Source: Hamiltosporidium magnivora (taxonomy: Eukaryota > Microsporidia > Dubosqiidae). Taken from it: a DNA stretch of 15,991 nt. The notes under the pieces were generated by a model that saw nothing but the letters and a program-made list of their open reading frames with translations, was not told the origin of the DNA and ran no database searches. Both the position numbers and the translations under genes were made by a program. The DNA lies in NCBI GenBank assembly GCA_004325065.1, contig PITI01000247.1:1-15991 (forward strand), read 5' to 3'. Below are positions 1-6,469 of this stretch, in pieces. Positions within the stretch are counted from its first letter, which is position 1. The number at the start of each line of letters is the position of its first letter.

Positions 1-314
1 ATCAGTCGATTCCCTTCTAGAATGGCATCTGCATTGAGGTTTGTCATGCCGTTGACTGGTTCACACGCAGTGGCATCGGTACCAGAAGACGAGGGTATGG
101 TGTCAACCAAGCAGACTGGACTAGTCTGGCAACTACTGCTTGGTGGTTGGTGGGTGGTGTTATGGAAGGTCGTTGGAGGTGGAAGTCTCTCGGATAACAT
201 TGCTACATCTACATCATACATCAAAATCTCTCCTGCGCTGTTCTCCAAGTTGTTTACAGCCTTTATTTTTTCATTTCTTATATTTTCGCTGTCTACTTTT
301 TTCCTTCTACCCAT
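1..314 (-). CDS. 5' part of an unidentified protein gene, running off the left edge
   Basis: On the minus strand an ATG at 314-312, preceded four codons upstream by an in-frame TAA, opens a frame that stays open for 104 codons to the edge of the window. The predicted N-terminus is basic (MGRRKKVDSENIRNEK), followed by a stretch rich in Pro, Ser and Thr (LPPPTTFHNTTHQPPSSS, then IPSSSGTDAT). The DNA is clearly more GC-rich than nearly everything else here, as are the retroelement relics, so I suspect the start of a mobile-element ORF; no domain is recognisable and a host gene is possible. No CCC motif precedes the ATG. The opposite strand is also open (22-327), but it ends in a hydrophobic low-complexity tail and I treat it as the shadow. 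Confidence 0.45.
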   Translation of the reverse strand, partial: MGRRKKVDSENIRNEKIKAVNNLENSAGEILMYDVDVAMLSERLPPPTTFHNTTHQPPSSSCQTSPVCLVDTIPSSSGTDATACEPVNGMTNLNADAILEGNRL

Positions 315-359
315 TGTTATATTTTAAAAATATCATCATATTTTTATAATTATTATTTT

Positions 360-430
360 CAATTATATTTATGATAAATTTTTTTTATTTTTCAATTATA
401 TTTATGATAAATTTTTTTTATTTTTCAATA
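360..430. repeat. 33-bp perfect tandem duplication
   Basis: Two identical 33-bp units (360-392 and 393-425), each beginning CAATTATATTTATGATAAA and ending in a T-rich run, are followed by the first five bases of a third unit. The array lies just upstream of the left-edge reading frame. It is AT-only apart from one C and one G per unit, and may simply be slippage. Confidence 0.9.
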
Positions 431-1700
431 TACATTTTTGGTTAACCAGAAAATTTTTTTTATCAAAAAATGTAGATCATTGTGGTTCATTTATGGTGCA
501 AAAAATTCCACATTTATTCTAAAAATTTTTAAAGATTTAAATTAAAAAAAATGATATGTGATTAAAACTAAAGTACATTTTTAAATTTAATTCCACATAT
601 TTTATATTTAAAAGAGGATCTCTTTAATAGAAGCATATTTAGACCGAGGCACCGACAAAAATTAGAGATATAGCATCTGCATGCCTATAATATTACTACT
701 AATATAATTGTTATGTCTGATTTACAAATAATCAATTTTTTTAATTTATCAGCTACAATCCATATTTTTCGTATAATAGTTACTGATATTTTTTTTATAA
801 TATTATTTTTACTGTGTGGTTGCCCAAACCTGCGCCAGTCATGTCTTTAATCCAAATTTTTTTCTTAATATTGTAATCTTGTACTTAGTCATTAAGATTA
901 TCGCTTCATATAAACATAACAAACATAACCTGATTCCTATTGAGTAAATTTATCTAATATTCTCTTATTTTTATTTTTAAGCAAATATTTTTCTAGATTT
1001 GATTTGATTACATCAGAAAAATAAAATAGAAAACCAAATATACCATAAATTAAAAATTAAATATATTAAGAATCAAAAATTATGAATTTAGATTGTCCAA
1101 TAAAGCTGAAAAAATAATATAGAGGACTATCTATTAAACCAATATTTGAGGTTTTAAACCTGATAATTTGCATTTTTCTTTCTTTATATATCAAGGTAAA
1201 TAATTTGAATAGAAAATATATTTTTGTTTAGTAAAATTGATAGAAAAGTGCAATTTTGTAAATTATAATATTTAATATCAGTTATATGTTTCCATTGCAA
1301 ATATATTTAGAACATCTTTTAATAAACACCTAAAGTGATTCATGATGAATTTTAAACCCAAAAAAATCAAATTTGATTTAATTCAAACGAAAAAAAACTT
1401 ATATGAATTGATTTTTTTAAAAATTTGCGCTTAATTAAATTTAAACGTATCAATATTAAATTCAATTTTATTGTTTTTTCACGGTAAATTTGAATAATTA
1501 ATCATTACGCAAATGACAAAGGTGATTGGGCAATTTAAGAAATTTTTTTATAAATAATTTTATAGCATACAAATATAAGAGAAAATATTACTAAAGTAAA
1601 AGAATTAAAAAAAAGTACTAATAACGAAAAAACATGTACATTTAGAAAATATGTCAAATCCAAGCGTTTTTATTAATTAGAAGCATTTTCTTTTTAGTGG
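431..1700. other. AT-rich stretch with no supportable gene
   Basis: I find no convincing gene, RNA or repeat in these 1.27 kb. Two small things stand out. Around 790-860 the composition becomes more mixed: the minus strand reads IWIKDMTGAGLGNHTVKII, while the plus strand reads a hydrophobic segment followed by LLCGCPNLRQSCL and a stop. Around 1342 there is a plus-strand ORF of about 30 codons. Either could be debris of old genes, but neither has enough support to annotate. Confidence 0.5.
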
Positions 1701-1704
1701 TATT

Positions 1705-2051
1705 TCAAGTTACAATTCTTTTTCCAAGACAGCAGTTGCATTTTTCAGATGTGCATTCAAGTAACAGCCACATCAATTATAACCCTTTCACCCGGTTTTG
1801 AATGATATTCTTGTACATCTTTTTAATGTAATCTCGACCTTTGAAATTTTTTGAACACAAAAAAAGTTTGAATTACATATCGTAGCTCGGTTCCTCACGG
1901 ACTTGATTCAAGATTCCATGATTGGTGCTTAAATTAAAAATATTGGCATCTGTTATTTTCAGAACAATTGTCATGATGTTTCTTGTATTAATGCAGCCTC
2001 TGTTGACACCTGGAACTAATATTCTCAGCATGCCACCTTTTTATCGGCAGC
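1705..2051 (-). pseudogene. C-terminal relic of a KRBA2/SCAND3-like integrase
   Basis: The minus strand from about 2051 reads AADKKVA and then, after a one-base frame change near 2032, MLRILVPGVNRG, RNIMTIVLKITDANIF and LSTNHGILNQVREEPSYDM before a TAA. From family knowledge, the tract (V)P-V-(D/N)RG...RNI...L.T.HGILN followed by a Cys-rich tail is typical of the region after the catalytic core in KRBA2/SCAND3-like integrases of transposon origin. After the TAA the same frame continues with another stop and ends with ECTSEKCNCCLGKR, a plausible remnant of that tail, before TGA at 1707-1705. The catalytic core is not next to it. It belongs to a different element from the integrase at 3124-4445, which has its own, different C-terminus. 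Clearly dead. Confidence 0.6.
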
Positions 2052-2220
2052 GTATATTAAATTGGAGATTTTAAGCATTTTAAGCCTGTTTTTAAGATTT
2101 ATTTGCTGCAACTTTCCTAATTTTTTAAAGTCTAATTTCCTTTTTTTAAATAAATAAAAATTTATTCAAATTGACCTTTTTTATTTAATAAAATTCTGGG
2201 TTAAAATATTTTTACCATTT

Positions 2221-2838
2221 TTATATGTTTTCTTCTACCTCTTTAACCACTTCCGTCTCTTCCAAATCCGACTTTTCATTTATGTTATTGGTCGGTTCCT
2301 CCTTGTGAAATAAGGGATGTATTATTTTTTGGTTTTAAATTTTTTACACCATCTTCCTCTCTCTTCTCTTCTTTTAAAGGGGGTGTTGGTTCCTCATGCA
2401 TCTCTGCTCTCATAATAACACCCATTGACGCTCTCTCCCGGCTCTTTTCGGCATTTAGTCCTGACTCAAGTCCTCTTCGTCGGTCGAAGGAAATTGTTTC
2501 GACTGTCTTCTTAAGTACTATAGACTGAATGTATGCCTTTACATTCATGGGTATTTCTAGTCTTTTAAGGTGAGATTTATAGTATTTTGTCACAATACCG
2601 TCCTAGGTCATCACATAAGGGATTATCTCAACACTACACTTATAAATAAGACCCAACTCATTGGCTAGCAGGTCATATTTCCTAATTTTTTCAGTTTCAA
2701 CTATTTGAAGTGAATCTTGGGAAGTGATTCCTACTTCAATGTGTGTTATCTTATTCTTCTTCTTATCTAAAATAAATATGTCGGGTCTGTTATTCCGAAT
2801 TTTAACATCAGTTTTTATTCTGGTGTCCACTCTTATCT
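2221..2838 (-). pseudogene. C-terminal relic of an R2/R4-type non-LTR retrotransposon (restriction-like endonuclease)
   Basis: On the minus strand one frame runs from the upstream side of 2830 to 2285 with a single in-frame TAG at 2605-2603. The flanking sense (IIPYVMT, stop, DGIVTKYYK) suggests a TGG-to-TAG change. NNRPDIFILDKKK followed by EVGI fits the K/R-P-D-x(12-14)-D/E motif of the restriction-like endonuclease that lies C-terminal to reverse transcriptase in R2, R4 and NeSL elements. Then come KYDLLANELGLIYKC, AYIQSIVLKK and a charged tail. A frame change near 2300 would let the acidic tail continue (EEPTNNINEKSDLEE...EVEENI) to TAA at 2223-2221. No reverse transcriptase domain is present: upstream the frame hits a stop and then the inverted repeat of the neighbouring transposon at 2853. 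In life the protein would nick the target site for target-primed reverse transcription. Confidence 0.75.
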
Positions 2839-2852
2839 CCGATTACTTTTTT

Positions 2853-2930
2853 CACGGCCCAATAAACCCCCCCATGTCAAATAGAACCCCTTTATTCCTA
2901 TAGAACCCCCGTTATTTTCATATATTTTAC
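2853..2930 (+). repeat. Left terminal inverted repeat, with internal duplication
   Basis: It starts CACGGCCCAATAAACCCCC, matching the reverse complement of the right end (CACGGGCCAATAAAACCCC) with single-base differences. Similarity resumes at 2903-2930 (GAACCCCCGTTATTTTCAT...TTTTAC). The roughly 35 bp in between look like a local tandem duplication: ATAGAACCCC occurs at 2881 and again at 2899. Confidence 0.75.
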
Positions 2931-3123
2931 CTAAGGCTATATATTTGAAAAAAAGGAAGTTTTTTCTAAATTTAATATTGTTCTCTTTAAAAATGCTTAT
3001 ATAGTTTTTAACTTGAATTTTCCGCCAAAAAAATATTTCAAGTTTTGCCGGAATAAAAATAAAACTTAAATGATAATACTTAAATAATAAAAAATGCCTA
3101 TAATAATTGCAAAGTAAACCAAA

Positions 3124-4445
3124 TTAAACACGTTTTATTACGTCTCTAAAAACTGTTCTTGTGTCACCATCATTGTTTTTTACTTCAATCATGTTGTTCA
3201 TCAAAATAGCGGTAACTGTAAAAACCGAGAAATCGTAAAACAAATTCAAAAGGCGCTCTTTTACTTTTAATATTCATATCGAAGTCTTTTTTTATCAAAA
3301 CTTGATCTCTAATAGACAATCTCTTTTGAGTTTATTTAAATTGTTGCTTTCTATAATTCTTTCTCTATAGTTTTTAGTGGATTAGCTACATCTGAACGAA
3401 TCTTACTGTCGATTTCGAGATCATTAGCTATTATAGTGGTTGTGCTGGTTACCGTTTTAGTAATTCTTCATGTACATCCGAGGCGATTTCCACGATCCAT
3501 TGTGTTTTGCTGCATTTTCTTTGGCTTAAACTATATCAGGATCTATATCAATAGAAGGTAGTATCGTAGTAGCTTTCTTTTACAACTATTATACTTCCAG
3601 AAAGTGTATTGTTAAACCCTGGTTATCCGAAAAAAAAGCATAAATGAATATTTTAATTGTTGCACTATGTATTGTTCTGTTATAGGCATAAACAACATTA
3701 TTAAGATGCTCAATCCACGTTCTTCCATCTGTATCCTGCAATTTCTTCGAGCCATCTTTTTTATAGTCTGATTTACACGTTCCACTTGACCTTGCGCTTT
3801 GGATTGCGTGGTCTTCCATGTATAATTTTGATGTTAAGATCCGTTAAAAAGGCTTCAAGTAGTGTATTTTTAAACTCTCGACCGTTATCGGATTGTATTG
3901 CCACCGGGACACCGAAGTTGTTAAATAATAATTTTAATGAATCTTTTACTAATTCCGAAGTTTTATTAATCAGCTTAAAGCTCCAGAGATGTTTTGTGTA
4001 TGTGTCGATTACATTAAGAATCCAGCTATATTGATCATTTTGATCACTGTATCCCCTGAGATCTACACAATCTGTCAAAATAAGATCATATTTTTTGATA
4101 ATATGGTTTATGATACTGGCTGAATTGTTTTTGAAGAATTTAATAATCTACATACTTCACAGTCTTTTACATATTCTTTTACGTATGCCTTGGGAATTCC
4201 ATGGTATTTTTGTACAATCAAAGCCATCATTTTATTTACTCCGATGTTTACAACAGCATGCTCTGTTTGAATAATTTGTTTAATCAAGGCAGTTTCAAAT
4301 CCAAAAACGGCTCTTATTAGATGATCACGTCTTTTAAAACAAATATCATCTCCAAGCAAAGTGAAATGTTATGGCTCAACAATTCCTTTCTTCTTTGGAA
4401 TACTCAGCTGGATACTGACAGGTTTTTTAATATGCTGCAAGAATT
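3124..4445 (-). pseudogene. Frameshifted DD35E retroviral-type integrase (transposase) of the 2853-4904 element
   Basis: From 5' to 3' on the minus strand: a Lys-rich N-terminal stretch (about 4445-4365) ending in an in-frame TAA; an H2C2-like zinc domain (about 4359-4145) with one His (codon 4260-4258), CEVC at 4161-4150, and no second His where HxxxxH is expected; and the catalytic core with Asp in CVDLRG (4063-4061), Asp in QSDNGREF (3889-3887) and Glu in QGQVERVN (3782-3780). One missing base near 3790 restores D-35-E spacing. Next comes WIEHLNNVVYAYNRTIHSAT (about 3712-3653), and the end reads VLIKKDFDMNIKSKRAPFE, NNMIEVKNNDGDTRTV and RDVIKRV with TAA at 3126-3124, matching the C-terminal domain of KRBA2-like integrases. 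At least three frame changes (near 4140, 3790 and 3740-3770), more downstream, and several stops make it inactive. All three catalytic residues survive. Confidence 0.8.
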
Positions 4446-4864
4446 TCTTTTTCTTGCCTATTTTTACAACTTACAATCTTTGGCTTTTGTTTTTATATAT
4501 ATAAACTGAATACTTAGAAAGAAACAAATAATATGAAAGCTTTAAATTAATTTATATACAACGTTTTGTTGTTAAGTGTCTTAATCAAATTTTAAAACGA
4601 AATTTTGCTTTACAAATTCTAACAAATGCAAATAATTGAAGAAAGCAAAAAGGAACTGAAAAGAAAAAAGTAAATCTTATTGGATATTTTATTCATAATT
4701 AACACATTCTATTGTTTATACAAAATAAATATTAAGAAAGGATGGATAAGAAATATTGGAAAGGAAACTAAAATAAGAAAATGTATAGGAATAAGAGGAA
4801 TAAATGGATTATAAAGATATAGAAATTAAACGGCTATATGAAAAAATAAAGGATGTTATCAACA

Positions 4865-4904
4865 GTAAAATGTATAGGAAATAACGGGGTTTTATTGGCC
4901 CGTG
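4865..4904 (-). repeat. Right terminal inverted repeat
   Basis: Read on the minus strand it begins CACGGGCCAATAAAACCCCG and continues TTATTTCCTATACATTTTAC, aligning with both parts of the left repeat (2853-2870 and 2903-2930). A partial subterminal copy of its inner part (AAAATGTATAGGAATAAG) lies at about 4779-4796. Confidence 0.75.
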
Positions 4905-5207
4905 ACGATGAATATTCTATTTTTTTAAAAGAAATTCCTTCTGATTAAAATCTCGATTTCTGCCAAAAATTTTATAGATCACTCTTCGATTACCAAAAAT
5001 GGTATTTTTCAGATTATGATTAATTATTTTTTTAATTTATCACTTAATTTTCTTACTAGGATTATTTTGTTTATTTGGTTATTTTTTTTAAAAGGAGATG
5101 AATTTAAATATTTGTTTTTAATTTACCCTAAATTGGAAAATTTTAAAACTTATCAAATTAATCTGGCAATTAAATCATTTTATTTATAACTTTTAATCAA
5201 TAAGATG
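4905..5207. other. AT-rich spacer upstream of the 5216 gene
   Basis: No gene or RNA is recognisable between the right inverted repeat of the transposon and the start motif of the next gene. The minus strand near 4980-4935 reads KFLAEIEILIRRNFF then a stop, which is too short to call. Confidence 0.5.
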
Positions 5208-5210
5208 CCC
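5208..5210 (+). promoter_or_regulatory. CCC start-proximal motif of the 5216 gene
   Basis: CCC lies five bases before the ATG (GCCCTTGTAATG). C-rich triplets immediately upstream of the start codon are a known feature of expressed microsporidian genes, and the WD40 gene and eS6 here show the same arrangement. It supports the ATG at 5216. Confidence 0.45.
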
Positions 5211-5215
5211 TTGTA

Positions 5216-5686
5216 ATGAATTTTAACTACTACATTTATTCATACATTTTTGTGTTTGTTTGCTTTTATTTTGATACCAAGAATATTAAAACAAAATATT
5301 TTGGATATTGTGGTTCTCGTTTGCATTGCGACCATACTTATACAAAATCTTTCACAAAAGCAACAAATAAACGAGAAGTCGGTTCTTTTCCACAAGAAAA
5401 GAAGAAAAATCAAGATGGTAACAATCTTATTTGTTTCAAATGTACGAAATCAGTAGGATTGCTCATCCGAAAACAAAGATTGCCTTCTGAAACCGGGGAA
5501 AGTAGCGGAAATAAACAGAAAAAGGCTTTTGAAACAACCGATGATTCTGAAACGGCGATTCTTTTCGCACCGATCAAGTTACTAAAAAAAAATAGGGTAT
5601 TAAATCCAAAAGTTCGCCTCGATAGAATAAAAGGGCTGGAGACAAGGCAAAATACATCCGAAAAAACAGAAGATGAAGAAAATTAA
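5216..5686 (+). CDS. Unidentified 156-aa protein with N-terminal hydrophobic segment
   Basis: I do not recognise a family. The frame is intact from an ATG with a CCC motif five bases upstream to TAA at 5684-5686, and AATAAA begins two bases after the stop, so it has the signals of an expressed gene. Residues 5-19 (YYIYSYIFVFVCFYF) are hydrophobic and could be a signal peptide or anchor. The rest is charged and lysine-rich, with Cys at 32 and 38 (CGSRLHC) and 73 and 76 (CFKC), possibly metal ligands, and an acidic end (SEKTEDEEN). The DNA from about 5310 on is more GC-rich than its surroundings. A relic of a longer ORF or a mobile-element accessory gene is possible. The 68-codon frame at 5250-5456 is a shadow. 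Confidence 0.5.
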   Translation: MNFNYYIYSYIFVFVCFYFDTKNIKTKYFGYCGSRLHCDHTYTKSFTKATNKREVGSFPQEKKKNQDGNNLICFKCTKSVGLLIRKQRLPSETGESSGNKQKKAFETTDDSETAILFAPIKLLKKNRVLNPKVRLDRIKGLETRQNTSEKTEDEEN

Positions 5687-5687
5687 A

Positions 5688-5693
5688 AATAAA
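5688..5693 (+). terminator. AATAAA polyadenylation signal after the 5216 gene
   Basis: AATAAA starts two bases past the TAA stop. Such tight stop/poly(A) spacing is normal in microsporidia and supports this ORF being real. Confidence 0.45.
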
Positions 5694-5914
5694 TCTGGCT
5701 TAACCTATTCTGACTTTTCAAAATTCAATTTTTTTTTCGATTTAAATTTCAAAAATGCTTCTTTTTTACTTCAAAGAGCATGTTGCTTCTGTTTATGATA
5801 ATTAAGTCTATTAACCGCTCATAAATAATTCCTAACTTGGTCATGATGTTTTTAGAATCTCAAAAAATCAAAAATATAATTTTATTTCTATCTTAGGAAT
5901 TTAATATTAAAAGT

Positions 5915-6055
5915 AAAAAAATCCAAACTTCGATTTCTTTTTCGTTATGCTTCTTTTTATTGCATTTTAAATGCGGAATACCCGAAAAGAGTGTGGCTAC
6001 TGAATTTGAAAATCCATCACTGGATATAAATTCACTTTTTCAAGACACGGAATAA
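5915..6055 (+). pseudogene. Possible relic of a secreted protein (signal-peptide-like start)
   Basis: The plus strand reads KKIQTSISFSLCFFLLHFKC followed by GIPEKSVATEFENPSLDINS and LFQDTE, then TAA at 6053-6055. A Lys-Lys start, a hydrophobic core and a Cys at the end of the core are what a signal peptide looks like, and the following 27 codons have ordinary protein composition in locally GC-richer DNA. There is no ATG in frame (AGT precedes the first Lys), and the continuation to about 6220 reads protein-like but switches frame and has stops. I infer a decayed gene; chance remains possible for a run this short. Confidence 0.3.
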
Positions 6056-6469
6056 ACTTATAAAATTCCACCCATAGAATGAATATTTTCGGCTTCATTT
6101 AAAGTACTGTGGATTTTATTGGAATTTTATATTCATTGTTTCAGATGGTTTCGAAGTAACCACGTGGTATTTAAAATCATACCTCCAAATTAATCGTTTC
6201 TAAATTATCTTTATCAAACTTTGTATAAAAGCTAAGCCCTTTTGATCCAAAAACATATCTCAGAATATCCTAGGTTAGGGTGTTTCACACGTTTGGCAAA
6301 GTTCACAAAACACTTTCATTCATCCGGGAAATATGATAAACTTCCGATCAAATTATAAAATCATTGAAGTTATGATTGCAAAAATTTCTGGAAAATTTGC
6401 TCGGATAATATATTTTAATCTTAATTTATAATTTTTAAATACCGTAGTACTTTAGGGCTATAATTTTTT
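6056..6469. other. Gap with weak coding-like traces
   Basis: The plus strand shows short open runs (for example NEYFRLHLKYCGFYW and FIVSDGFEVTTWYLKSYLQI near 6080-6200, and FIHPGNMINFRSNYKIIEVM near 6317-6376) without start motif or continuity. They may continue the relic at 5915 or be noise. Nothing else is recognised. Confidence 0.3.

Larger units (their letters stand above)
2853..4904 (-). mobile_element. Dead Ginger-like DNA transposon (retroviral-type integrase between inverted repeats)
   Basis: A 2052-bp unit is bounded by inverted repeats (2853-2930 and 4865-4904) and carries one frameshifted integrase with a DD35E catalytic triad on the minus strand. A retroviral-type integrase without reverse transcriptase, inside inverted rather than direct terminal repeats, is the hallmark of the cut-and-paste Ginger group; Polintons share the integrase type but are far larger. 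The order inverted repeat - integrase stop (3124) - integrase - inverted repeat accounts for nearly the whole unit, which argues that it is complete rather than a fragment. I see no clear target-site duplication at the outer ends (left TTTT, right ACGA), as expected if the copy is old. LTR retrotransposon debris is the main alternative, but no direct LTRs or polymerase are visible. Confidence 0.65.

Noticed and set aside
22..327. Plus-strand ORF of 101 codons at the left edge
   Set aside because: It overlaps a minus-strand frame with a clean stop-preceded ATG and more protein-like composition; the plus frame ends in a run of F, L, I and S codons from T-rich DNA.
1342..1436. Short plus-strand ORF beginning MMNFKPKKIKFDLIQTKK
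   Set aside because: Only about 30 codons in AT-rich DNA, with no CCC motif or poly(A) signal next to it.
3786..4509. Plus-strand ORFs of 82 and 62 codons over the integrase
   Set aside because: They are antisense shadows of a recognisable integrase and have no domain of their own.
2853..4904. Interpretation as an LTR retrotransposon
   Set aside because: The ends are inverted, not direct, repeats and no reverse transcriptase, RNase H or protease sequence is visible between them.
2847..4908. Four-base target-site duplication around the transposon
   Set aside because: CACG on the left and CGTG on the right look related but are reverse complements, so they are part of the inverted repeat; the next bases (TTTT versus ACGA) do not match.
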